NCBI RefSeq assembly: GCF_000016425.1
Contig: NC_009380.1
Coordinates: forward strand, 4,220,144-4,284,143
Direction: 5' to 3'
Source of the DNA: Salinispora tropica CNB-440
GTDB taxonomy: Bacteria > Actinomycetota > Actinomycetes > Mycobacteriales > Micromonosporaceae
Length of the DNA stretch: 64,000 nt
The first letter of the stretch is position 1; every line of letters starts with the position of its first letter. The notes under the pieces are model-generated. The model was not told where the DNA came from. It did not search any database and was given only the letters and a program-made list of their open reading frames with translations. A program made the translations under genes and the position numbers. Of the stretch, positions 43,217 through 50,849 are shown piece by piece.

Positions 43217-44035
43217 ATGAAGGGTTACGCCGCCGACATCGCCCTCGCCCACCGTCTCGCGGACGCCGCCGACGCGGTCTCCGCCGCACGATTTGGCGCC
43301 TTGGACCTTCGGGTGGACACGAAGCCGGATCTCACCCCGGTCTCCGATGCCGACACCGCGGTCGAGCAGGAGATTCGAGCCCTGCTCGCCGCCGAACGCC
43401 CCGATGACGGCCTGCTCGGCGAGGAGTACGGCGAGCAGCCCGCAGCCGGCCCCGGCGGGCGGCGGTGGGTGGTCGACCCGATCGACGGGACGAAGAACTT
43501 CATTCGCGGCGTACCGGTGTGGGCCACGCTCATCGCCCTACTCGAAGAGGATCGACCGGTTGCCGGCCTGGTCTCCGCACCGGCCCTGGGGCGACGCTGG
43601 TGGGCGGCGCTCGGTGAGGGGGCGTACGCGGGGCCGGACCAGGCGTCCGGTGCACCGATCCAGGTGTCGGCCGTGGCCGACCTGGCCGATGCCAGCTTCT
43701 GCTACTCCTCGCTCGATGGCTGGGAGGAGAGCGGCCGGCTGCCGGCGGTCCTACAGGTCATGCGAGACGCGTGGCGCAGCCGGGCGTACGGCGACTTCTA
43801 CGGCTACATGCTGCTGGCCGAGGGCGCGCTGGACATCATGGTGGAGCCGGAGCTGTCGCTGTGGGACATCGCCGCGCTGGTGCCGATCGTGACCGAGGCA
43901 GGCGGCACCTTCACCGACCTGGCAGGCCAGCCCGCCCCGGGGGACACCGGCTCCGGCGGGATCAGCGCGATCGCCACGAACGGTCCGTTGCACACCGGCG
44001 TCCTCGCCCGCCTGGGTCGAGCACCTGCGCGCTGA
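43217..44035 (+). CDS. hisN: Inositol-monophosphatase-family histidinol phosphatase
   Basis: A 272-residue Mg-dependent phosphatase. Metal-site motifs are GEEYGE, DPIDGTKNF and WDIAALVPIVTEAGG, all typical of the family; the overall sequence and its position after rsgA match actinobacterial HisN, which removes phosphate from histidinol phosphate. ATG at 43217. Related inositol phosphatases are the alternative. Confidence 0.85.
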   Translation: MKGYAADIALAHRLADAADAVSAARFGALDLRVDTKPDLTPVSDADTAVEQEIRALLAAERPDDGLLGEEYGEQPAAGPGGRRWVVDPIDGTKNFIRGVPVWATLIALLEEDRPVAGLVSAPALGRRWWAALGEGAYAGPDQASGAPIQVSAVADLADASFCYSSLDGWEESGRLPAVLQVMRDAWRSRAYGDFYGYMLLAEGALDIMVEPELSLWDIAALVPIVTEAGGTFTDLAGQPAPGDTGSGGISAIATNGPLHTGVLARLGRAPAR

Positions 44036-44061
44036 TCTCGGTCAGCCTCTATCCTCGCGCT

Positions 44062-45018
44062 GTGGTTTCCTCCGGTTGGTGCTTCCTCGCGGCAATGGTC
44101 ATCGCTTACGGGATCGCCAACCTGCTTCAGTCGGTCGCGGCGGCCCGCACCACCGTGCACCACTCGTTCGACCCGGGGCTGCTGCTGCGACTGGCCGGAC
44201 ACCGCACCTACCTGCTCGGCGTGGGCTGTCAGGTCGGCGGTTTCGTGCTGGCCTTCCTGGCCCGACGAGACCTTCCGCTCTTCCTGGTGCAGGCCAGCAT
44301 GGCGGCGGGGCTCGGGGTGACCGCCCTGCTCGGGGTACTCCTGCTGAGATGGCGACTACCCAGGGCGGAGGTCGTTCTGCTGGTGCTGCTCGTCGCTGGG
44401 ATCACCGGGCTGGTGCTCTCGGCCCGGCCGGCACCGTCGCGGCAACTCGGCACCGCCGGCCTGGTCACCCTGGCAGCGACCTTCGGCGTGATCGCCCTAC
44501 TGGGCTTCTTCGCGGTCCGGCTGCACGGCGCGCCCGGATCGGTCGCGCTCGGCTCCCTCGCCGGCCTGGCCTTCTCCGCCGCGGCGGTGGCGGCCCGGCC
44601 ACTGGCCTCGACCCACTCGGCGGAGGAGTTCCTCGGCGACCCGCTGCTCTACCTGCTGGTGGCCCACTCGGTCATTGGCCAGCTCCTGCTCGGCCTGGCG
44701 ATGCAACGCGGGTCAACCACGGCCGCCGTCGCCGCGATGGACGCAGCCGGGGCAGTGCCGGCAGCCATCGTCGGGGTGGTGCTGCTCGGCGACCAGATCT
44801 GGCCGGGACGAGAGTGGCTGGCCGCGGCCGGCTTCCTGGTCACCCTCGCCGCCGTGCTCGGGCTGACCCGGTACGCGGAGCCGCAGCACCAGCACGCCGT
44901 GACCGGTAGGCGGGAACGGGTGGTGGTCAGCGTTGGCCCGTCCAGCTCAGCGCCGCCAGGGCGGGTGAACGCTCAGGCGGCCTCAACCGGGGCACGGCAG
45001 CGGACGACCCGCTCGTAG
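44062..45018 (+). CDS. DMT/EamA-like multi-helix membrane transporter
   Basis: A 318-residue integral membrane protein with about nine or ten helices arranged in two repeats, like drug/metabolite (EamA) transporters: an N-terminal repeat (about 5-105) and a second (about 130-280) ending in a WLAAAGFLVTLAAVLGL helix. GTG start at 44062, 26 bp after hisN. The hydrophilic C-terminal tail overlaps the convergent glycosyltransferase gene by 46 bp. Substrate unknown. Confidence 0.8.
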   Translation: MVSSGWCFLAAMVIAYGIANLLQSVAAARTTVHHSFDPGLLLRLAGHRTYLLGVGCQVGGFVLAFLARRDLPLFLVQASMAAGLGVTALLGVLLLRWRLPRAEVVLLVLLVAGITGLVLSARPAPSRQLGTAGLVTLAATFGVIALLGFFAVRLHGAPGSVALGSLAGLAFSAAAVAARPLASTHSAEEFLGDPLLYLLVAHSVIGQLLLGLAMQRGSTTAAVAAMDAAGAVPAAIVGVVLLGDQIWPGREWLAAAGFLVTLAAVLGLTRYAEPQHQHAVTGRRERVVVSVGPSSSAPPGRVNAQAASTGARQRTTRS

Positions 45019-46175
45019 AGCCGCTCCAGGGCAGCGCCGGTCCGCTCCCACGTGTAGCTGCACCGCACCCGGTCCACGGCAGCGTGCCCGTACGCGAACC
45101 GGCCGGCGTTGTCGGTCATCAGCCGACGCAGCATCACCCCCAGGGCGCGGACGTCGCCCGGCGGCACCAGCCGTCCGGTGACCTCGTCCACGACCGCATC
45201 GGCGATCCCACCCATCGCGTACCCGACGACCGGAACGCCGCAGGCCATCGCCTCCAACGACACCCGGCCGGCCGACGCGTAGCCCGACGTACACGCCACC
45301 ACGTCCGCCGAGCGGTACCAGGTGGCCAGCTGCTCGTGCGGCACCGCCCCCACCAGCGTCACCTGATCGGCCACCCCGTTGCGTTCGGCCAGTTCCCGGA
45401 GCTGACGTGCCTCGGCGTGCTCGGCGAGCCGCTCGCCCGGCGGGCCACCGACGATGACCAGTTCCGCGTCACCAACCATCCGGATCACGCGGATCAGATC
45501 CTCCTGGCCATGGCCGGGGTCGAGGGTGGTCACGGAGAGGATCCGCGGTCGTTCCTCGCGCGGCGCCGCCTCGCCGTCGGGGTGGAACAGCTCAGCGTCC
45601 ACCCCCGGTGAGACCAGCGCCACCGAGGCACGTTGCAGACCCATCCGGGCCAGCTCGTCCACCTCGTCGTTGGACTGCGCCACGGCGATGTCCACCGCGC
45701 GAATGAGTGCCCGCTCCAGCGGGATTCGCTCCGGCGGCGCGCTGTAGCGCGCGCCGAGGCGGCGCAGCTGTTCCAGCCCGAGCGAGTGGAACGTCTGCAC
45801 GATCGGAATGTCGGTCTCGCGCACGGCGTGCGCGGCGGCGAGACCACCGAGCCAGTAGTGCCCGTGCACTAGCTCCGGCGCCCAGTCGTCCGTCCACCGG
45901 TCGGTCAGCCAACGGCCGTAGTCGGCGACGCAGCCAACCAGTTCGGCGGTGGGCACCGCCGCGGCGGGACCGACCGGGACCCGTTCGACCAGGTAGCCAT
46001 CCACCGTCGCCGTCGCTGCCTGCTCCGGGGCGTCACGGCGCTCGTAAAGCCGGACATCGTGGCCCCGCCCAGCGAGTTCAGCAGCGACCCGGGCGATGTG
46101 CTGGTGGGTCCCGACAGGCAGGCCGCCAGCACGCCGGGACGGGTCGGCGTGCGCAGAGACGAGACCGACGCGCAT
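44973..46175 (-). CDS. GT4-family glycosyltransferase (second copy)
   Basis: A 400-residue GT-B glycosyltransferase. N-terminal RVGLVSAHADPSRRAGGLPVGTHQHIARVAAEL has the glycine-rich loop; the C-terminal donor domain has GYASAGRVSLEAMACGVPVVGYAMGG, a GT4-type E-x7-E-like region with one acidic position replaced. ATG 46175 has GGAGGTGACC immediately before. It is unrelated in operon structure to the first GT4 gene. Acceptor unknown. Confidence 0.87.
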   Translation of the reverse strand: MRVGLVSAHADPSRRAGGLPVGTHQHIARVAAELAGRGHDVRLYERRDAPEQAATATVDGYLVERVPVGPAAAVPTAELVGCVADYGRWLTDRWTDDWAPELVHGHYWLGGLAAAHAVRETDIPIVQTFHSLGLEQLRRLGARYSAPPERIPLERALIRAVDIAVAQSNDEVDELARMGLQRASVALVSPGVDAELFHPDGEAAPREERPRILSVTTLDPGHGQEDLIRVIRMVGDAELVIVGGPPGERLAEHAEARQLRELAERNGVADQVTLVGAVPHEQLATWYRSADVVACTSGYASAGRVSLEAMACGVPVVGYAMGGIADAVVDEVTGRLVPPGDVRALGVMLRRLMTDNAGRFAYGHAAVDRVRCSYTWERTGAALERLYERVVRCRAPVEAA

Positions 46176-46355
46176 GGTCACCTCCAGGCATCATCGCAGT
46201 GGCGGGTCCTCCCGGTCAGAGGGTCCCATTAACCCGGGATCGGGGAGTCGAAACCTGGCAGATCGGTGGAGGCGGAGTGCCAGCGGCAGCGGCGGACCGG
46301 CGATGGCTACCGGAGCGACGGTTACGAGACGCGGGGCAGCGGGTAGAGCATCGGC

Positions 46356-46928
46356 ATGCGCGACGACGAGTACCCGACCCCGGTGTCTGACCCGGAGGCG
46401 GTGGGCCTGCCCGACACCGCCGACGACGACTCGACCGCGAATGACAATGTCCGGACTGGGCGGGAGGCAGACGGCCCGGACCCGGCGCAGCTTCCTGGGG
46501 ACCGGACGCCGGTCGCGGTCGACCGGTTCGGGACCACCGCCGACGAACAGCTCGACGGCGAGTCGCTGGATGCCAAGCTCGGCCGGGAGCGGTACGAGCG
46601 GCCGGCGGATGATCCGTTGGCTGGCCCGGTTGACCCGGACATCGCCGCCGAGGCGAGCAGCCCGGAGCAGGCCGCCCAGGCCCAGCTCGATGCCGACGTG
46701 TTCGAACCGGGCCCGTCCTCCGATCCGAACTCCCCGGTCTCCCTCTACGACCACGGCCTGCTCGGCAGCGGGGCCGACGCCCAGGTGGGTCGGCTGGTCG
46801 AGCCGGACGAGGGCGCCCATCCCGACCAGGCCGCCGACTCGGTGGCGTACGACGCGGGTTCGGCCGGCGGTGGCGCGAGCGCTGAGGAGCTGGCGGTCCA
46901 CGAGACCCGCCCGCCGCCTGCGGTCTGA
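46356..46928 (+). CDS. Acidic DUF5709-like protein
   Basis: A 190-residue, strongly acidic and probably disordered protein (about one residue in five is Asp or Glu). It contains the QLDADVFEPGPSSDP and GRLVEPDEGAHPDQ...AYDAG segments of a conserved actinomycete family annotated DUF5709 as I recall. No membrane segment or cysteine. ATG at 46356, weak ribosome site. Function unknown. Confidence 0.78.
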   Translation: MRDDEYPTPVSDPEAVGLPDTADDDSTANDNVRTGREADGPDPAQLPGDRTPVAVDRFGTTADEQLDGESLDAKLGRERYERPADDPLAGPVDPDIAAEASSPEQAAQAQLDADVFEPGPSSDPNSPVSLYDHGLLGSGADAQVGRLVEPDEGAHPDQAADSVAYDAGSAGGGASAEELAVHETRPPPAV

Positions 46929-47019
46929 CTCTCGGCGGTGGGTTATCGATGCGGGTAGCGGCCCTGACGTACGGTGAAAATGCCACTATTCCGCACCGTG
47001 ATCCCTGCCGGGAAGGGCC

Positions 47020-47511
47020 ATGACGAACGCAGACCCGGACATCCCGCGTACGGCTGCGCCCCCGCAACCCTGCCTTCTGATCGCCACGGCCTTCGACCGG
47101 AGACAGCTGACCCAGCTGCGCCACTCGGCCTCAGCGTGCGCGCACGCGGCGGGCCTACGGGGCCAGCGGCTCAACGACTTCGTGTTGGCGGTCAACGAGC
47201 TGACCACCAACGCGGTTCGCCACGGTGGCGGCCGTGGTTCGCTGCGGATGTGGCGGCAGGCCGAGAGCCTGGTCTGCGAGGTCTCCGACCAGGGGGATGG
47301 GATCAGCAGCCGACCACTCGGAGACCACCGCCGCCCGGCCCCGGAGACGGTCGGTGGTTGGGGGCTCTGGCTGGTTCGCGAGCTGAGCGACACCATGGAC
47401 GTGACGTCCGACCGAGGCGGCACGGTCGTCCGCATCACGACCATCCTGCCGGTCCCACACCCGCCCACGACCAGCCAGGGGCGGGATGGGTTCAGCCGAA
47501 GAGCGCGCTGA
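47020..47511 (+). CDS. RsbW-like GHKL ATP-binding regulator
   Basis: A 163-residue anti-sigma-type serine kinase or regulator. Unlike the copy at 21418, the ATP site is intact: N-box VNELTTNAVRHGGG, G1 box VSDQGDG and G2 GGWGLWLVRELSD. Such single-domain proteins are abundant in actinomycetes and control alternative sigma factors; no partner is nearby. The 3' end overlaps the convergent prs gene by 20 bp. Confidence 0.88.
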   Translation: MTNADPDIPRTAAPPQPCLLIATAFDRRQLTQLRHSASACAHAAGLRGQRLNDFVLAVNELTTNAVRHGGGRGSLRMWRQAESLVCEVSDQGDGISSRPLGDHRRPAPETVGGWGLWLVRELSDTMDVTSDRGGTVVRITTILPVPHPPTTSQGRDGFSRRAR

Positions 47512-48430
47512 CCGACTCGCCGTTGTGGATCCGACGAATCGCCTCGGCCAACGCGGGGGCCACCGACAGTACGGTCAGCTTGGGGATCCGCTTCTCGGCG
47601 GGGATGGGAACCGTGTTGGTGCAGACGATCTCCCGCACCTCCTCCTGCTCGCTCAACCGCTGGGCGGCTCCGTTCACGAGGAGGCCGTGGGTGCAGGCCA
47701 ACCGAATCGAGCGAACCTCCAACCCGCGCAGGTGCCCCATCAGCTCGACCACCGTGCTGCCCTTGACGATCTCGTCGTCCACCACGATCACGTCCCGGCC
47801 CCGGACCTCGCCGATGATCGTGCTGATCTCCACCCGGTCGTCCCCGAACCGCTGTTTGGCACCGGCGGCGACCGGCGTACCGAGCTGCCGGGCGAAGGCC
47901 GCCGCCTCCTTGACGTAGCCCAGATCCGGCGAGACCACCACGGTGTTGCTCAGGTCGAGCGCCCGGAAGTGGGCAGCTAGTTCGCGTTGCGCATGCAGGT
48001 GGTCGACCGGGATGCCGAAGAAGCCGTGGACTTGCGGCGAGTGCAGGGTCATCGCGAGGACCCGATCGGCGCCGGCGGAGGTGAGCAGGTCCGCGACCAG
48101 CCGGCCACCGATCGAGATACGCGGCGCGTCCTTCTTGTCGGAGCGGGCGTACGCATAGTGCGGTAGCACCACGCTGATCCGACCGGCCGAGGCTCCCCGG
48201 GCCGCGTTGACCATGAACAGCAGCTCGACCAGGTGCTCCTGCACCGGCGGAACCAGTGGCTGGATCAGGAAGACGTCCCGTTCCCGGCAGTTGGCCTGTA
48301 ACTGCACTTCCAGGCAGTCGTTGGCGAATCGGGACACCCGGGTCGGGTACAGGGGCACCCCCAGGTGGGTGCAGATCTCCGCACCGAGCTCCGGATGGGC
48401 GCTTCCACTGAAAACGGCGAGCTCGCGCAC
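47492..48430 (-). CDS. prs: Ribose-phosphate pyrophosphokinase (variant copy)
   Basis: A 312-residue PRPP-synthase-family enzyme. N-terminal FSGSAHPELGAEI replaces the usual GNS/TANPxLAxxI; flexible-loop residues are in HYAYARSDKKD; the ribose-phosphate loop reads VVSPDLGYVKEAA; and the PRPP loop is VVDDEIVKGSTVVELM rather than the canonical DDMIDTAGT-type. The loop differences suggest a diverged paralogue, with the housekeeping copy elsewhere. GTG at 48430. It follows purC by 22 bp on the same strand, supporting a purine role. Confidence 0.85.
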   Translation of the reverse strand: MRELAVFSGSAHPELGAEICTHLGVPLYPTRVSRFANDCLEVQLQANCRERDVFLIQPLVPPVQEHLVELLFMVNAARGASAGRISVVLPHYAYARSDKKDAPRISIGGRLVADLLTSAGADRVLAMTLHSPQVHGFFGIPVDHLHAQRELAAHFRALDLSNTVVVSPDLGYVKEAAAFARQLGTPVAAGAKQRFGDDRVEISTIIGEVRGRDVIVVDDEIVKGSTVVELMGHLRGLEVRSIRLACTHGLLVNGAAQRLSEQEEVREIVCTNTVPIPAEKRIPKLTVLSVAPALAEAIRRIHNGESVSALFG

Positions 48431-48452
48431 AGCTACCGATTCTACGACCCGA

Positions 48453-49286
48453 TCAGCCCCAGCGCTCGCCGGTGAGCCTCTCGTAGACGTCCACGTAGCG
48501 GGCGCGGGTGGCGTCGACGACCTCATCCGGCACCTCCGGCGCCGGGCTCCGCCTGTCCCACCCGCTCCTGGTGGCCCAATCCCGCACATACTGCTTGTCA
48601 TACGAGAACTGGGCGCGCCCCGGCTGGTACGACTCGGCCGGCCAGAACCGGGACGAGTCCGAGGTCAGCAGTTCGTCGCCGACCGTCAGCGTGCCATCGG
48701 CGGCCCATCCCAACTCGATCTTGGTGTCGGCGATCAGGATTCCCCGGTCGGCGGCGAGCTCGGCTCCCCGCCGGTAGACGTCGAGCGTGATCTGGCGCAG
48801 CCGCTCGGCGGTCTCCGCGCCAACCTTGTCCACCACCTCACCGAAGGTCATCGGCTGGTCGTGCTCTCCTACCGGCGCCTTCGTGGAGGGAGTGAAGATC
48901 GGCTCCGGCAGGGCGGCCGCCTCGACCATTCCGCGCGGCAGTTCGATCCCGGAGACCACTCCGGTGCGCTGGTACTCGGCGAAGCCGCCACCGACCAGAT
49001 AGCCCCGGGCCACGCACTCCACCGGAACCATCTCCAGTCGCCGACACCGAATCGCCCGGCCGGCGAGCTCAACCGGCACGTCGGTCGCCGAGAGCACGTG
49101 GTTCGGCACCAGCTCGGCGAGCTGGTCGAACCACCACAGGGAGAGCGCCGTGAGCAGCTTGCCCTTCTCCGGGATCGGCGTCGGCAGCACGACGTCGTAG
49201 ACAGAGACGCGGTCCGAGGCGACCAGGATCAGGTCGTCGCCGTCAGCGTAGACATCCCGAACCTTGCCCGAGTGCAGAAGTTCCAC
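48453..49286 (-). CDS. purC: SAICAR synthetase
   Basis: Phosphoribosylaminoimidazole-succinocarboxamide synthase, a purine step. The 277 residues begin MELLHSGKVRDVY (ATP-binding KVRDVY motif) and contain VECVARGYLVGGGFAEY (a segment of PurC), and LIADTKIELGW near the second signature. GTG start at 49286. Probable operon purC-prs. Confidence 0.94.
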   Translation of the reverse strand: MELLHSGKVRDVYADGDDLILVASDRVSVYDVVLPTPIPEKGKLLTALSLWWFDQLAELVPNHVLSATDVPVELAGRAIRCRRLEMVPVECVARGYLVGGGFAEYQRTGVVSGIELPRGMVEAAALPEPIFTPSTKAPVGEHDQPMTFGEVVDKVGAETAERLRQITLDVYRRGAELAADRGILIADTKIELGWAADGTLTVGDELLTSDSSRFWPAESYQPGRAQFSYDKQYVRDWATRSGWDRRSPAPEVPDEVVDATRARYVDVYERLTGERWG

Positions 49287-49387
49287 GCGAGCTAGTACAT
49301 CACGTGGCCCAGAATCGGCCCGCGCTGGCAGAGCGCGGCCCCTCGGGACCGGCCGAAACGCGCGTTGGGGCTACGCCGCTGGTCGGC

Positions 49388-49630
49388 TCAGCGCCGGGGA
49401 CCGCGTCGGCCACGGCCGAGCCGCAGGACGAGCAACACGATCAGGACGACCACAACCAGGCAACACAAGAACCCGAGGATCCCGAATCCGCCGCGGCGAC
49501 GCCGGGCGGCCTCGATCGCCAGCTCACCCGGGCCGGTGGCCGCCCATGCCGCCACGGGGACAAAGACCGCCAGCACGACCGTACCGAGGACCGCGCTGAG
49601 CCGGCCCCACCACTTCCCGAATGCAGACAT
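49388..49630 (-). CDS. Small two-helix membrane protein
   Basis: 80 residues: a hydrophobic N-terminal segment (about 10-32) ending in AWAA, a basic stretch ARRRRGG, a second hydrophobic helix (about 49-70) with a CC pair, and a basic Arg-rich tail. ATG at 49630 is preceded by a weak site. No family recognised. The tRNA terminator lies just upstream. Confidence 0.6.
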   Translation of the reverse strand: MSAFGKWWGRLSAVLGTVVLAVFVPVAAWAATGPGELAIEAARRRRGGFGILGFLCCLVVVVLIVLLVLRLGRGRRGPRR

Positions 49631-49667
49631 GGACCCATCTTGGCTGAGCCGCGCAAGCCGGGCACGG

Positions 49668-49700
49668 CGAAGGCCCCGGAGGAAACCTCCGGGGCCTTCG
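49668..49700 (-). terminator. Terminator after tRNA-fMet copy 1
   Basis: A perfect 15-bp stem (CGAAGGCCCCGGAGG / CCTCCGGGGCCTTCG) with an AAA loop, starting 6 nt after the tRNA 3' end. Confidence 0.85.
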
Positions 49701-49706
49701 AACAAG

Positions 49707-49780
49707 TAGCGGGGACAGGATTTGAACCTGCGACCTCTGGGTTATGAGCCCAGCGAGCTACCGAGCTGCTCCACCCCGCG
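49707..49780 (-). tRNA. Initiator tRNA-Met (CAU), copy 1
   Basis: A 74-nt cloverleaf starting CGCGGGG and ending CCCCGCTA, anticodon CAT in CTGGG-CTCATAA-CCCAG. Initiator features are the mismatched first pair (C1 with T72) and three consecutive G:C pairs (GGG/CCC) at the base of the anticodon stem. CCA is not encoded. Confidence 0.97.
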
Positions 49781-49986
49781 TCGGCTTCATTACTGTACCC
49801 CATCGGATCCGGCCATGATCCGCACCCCCAGCACCGGGGTGGGGCACAACCACGAGGCCGGCGTCGGCCAGCGCTGCCGGCCCCGCGGGCACCCGGGCAA
49901 AACCCCCGGCACCATCCACGACCGGTGTTGTAGCTTCGCACCGATCCACGACCGCCTCTGTGGACCTCCCGAACATCGGAGCCGCT

Positions 49987-50574
49987 GTGCGAAAGCTCGT
50001 GTACGTCATCGCCGCCACCCTCGACGGCTTCATCGCCGCTCCCGACGGGTCGTTCGACTTCTTCCCCCTGGAGCCCGATGTGGCGCCCTACCTGGTGGCC
50101 GACTGGCCACAGACACTGCCCACATTCACCCACGCCCAGCTCGGCGTCGCATCCCCACCCACCGGTCGGTTCGACACCGTACTGATGGGCCGGGCCACCT
50201 ACGAGCCGGGCCTCACGCTCGGATACACCAGCCCCTACGACCACCTGAAGCAGTACGTGTTCAGCCGCTCGCTGACCCCGGCCAGCCACCCGGACGTGGA
50301 GATCGTCTCCGGCGACCCGACGGCCTTCGTCCGCCAGCTCCGGGCACGACCTGGCCGCGACATCTGGCTCTGCGGAGGCGGACAGCTCGCCGGTCAGCTC
50401 CTCGATGAGATCGACGAACTGGTGCTCAAACTCAACCCGGTCGTCGCCGGCAGCGGCATCCCGCTGGTTGATCGGGGCTTCGCCCCGCACCGCCTCGTAC
50501 TTACCTCGACGCGACCCTTTGCCAGTGGTGTGGTCGTCCTGCACTACACCCGACAAACTGACAGCCGCGCCTGA
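49987..50574 (+). CDS. Dihydrofolate-reductase-fold (RibD C-terminal-like) protein
   Basis: A 195-residue reductase-fold protein. It starts RKLVYVIAATLDGFIAAPDG and has FDTVLMGRATYE, WLCGGGQLAGQLLDEIDELVL, and a C-terminal HRLVLTSTRPFASGVVVLHY strand set, as in the RibD/DHFR-like family. GTG 49987 has GGAG 5 nt upstream. It lies between the two initiator tRNAs on the opposite strand. Substrate unknown; many such proteins are of uncharacterised NADPH-dependent function. Confidence 0.88.
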   Translation: MRKLVYVIAATLDGFIAAPDGSFDFFPLEPDVAPYLVADWPQTLPTFTHAQLGVASPPTGRFDTVLMGRATYEPGLTLGYTSPYDHLKQYVFSRSLTPASHPDVEIVSGDPTAFVRQLRARPGRDIWLCGGGQLAGQLLDEIDELVLKLNPVVAGSGIPLVDRGFAPHRLVLTSTRPFASGVVVLHYTRQTDSRA

Positions 50575-50617
50575 CAAAGCTCGGGGAGACCGTCCCGCCG
50601 GACCAGTACGCCAATAC

Positions 50618-50652
50618 GCGAAAACCCCGGAGGAATCCTCCGGGGTTTTCGC
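50618..50652 (-). terminator. Terminator after tRNA-fMet copy 2
   Basis: Near-continuous 17-bp inverted repeat (arms 50618-50634 and 50636-50652, GCGAAAACCCCGGAGGA and its complement) starting 5 nt after the tRNA end; the minus-strand transcript ends TTTTCGC. Confidence 0.85.
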
Positions 50653-50657
50653 ACAAG

Positions 50658-50731
50658 TAGCGGGGACAGGATTTGAACCTGCGACCTCTGGGTTATGAGC
50701 CCAGCGAGCTACCGAGCTGCTCCACCCCGCG
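50658..50731 (-). tRNA. Initiator tRNA-Met (CAU), copy 2
   Basis: Identical in all 74 nt to the copy at 49707-49780, including short flanks on both sides (CAAG after the 3' end and TCGGCT on the 5' side in plus-strand orientation). It is separated from copy 1 by 0.88 kb. Confidence 0.97.
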
Positions 50732-50795
50732 TCGGCTCGTAAACGTTAGCGCACCACCCCGGGCCGACGCAAAACGGCCGTCCGACGGGCCCAAA

Positions 50796-50833
50796 CCGAC
50801 GACGCCCCCGGGATTCCCCGGGGGCGTCGTCGG
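50796..50833. terminator. Strong bidirectional terminator after UPF0182 gene
   Basis: A perfect 17-bp stem (CCGACGACGCCCCCGGG / CCCGGGGGCGTCGTCGG) with an ATTC loop, 16 bp beyond the UPF0182 stop codon. Confidence 0.85.
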
Positions 50834-50849
50834 TCGTACGTGCTGGTGG

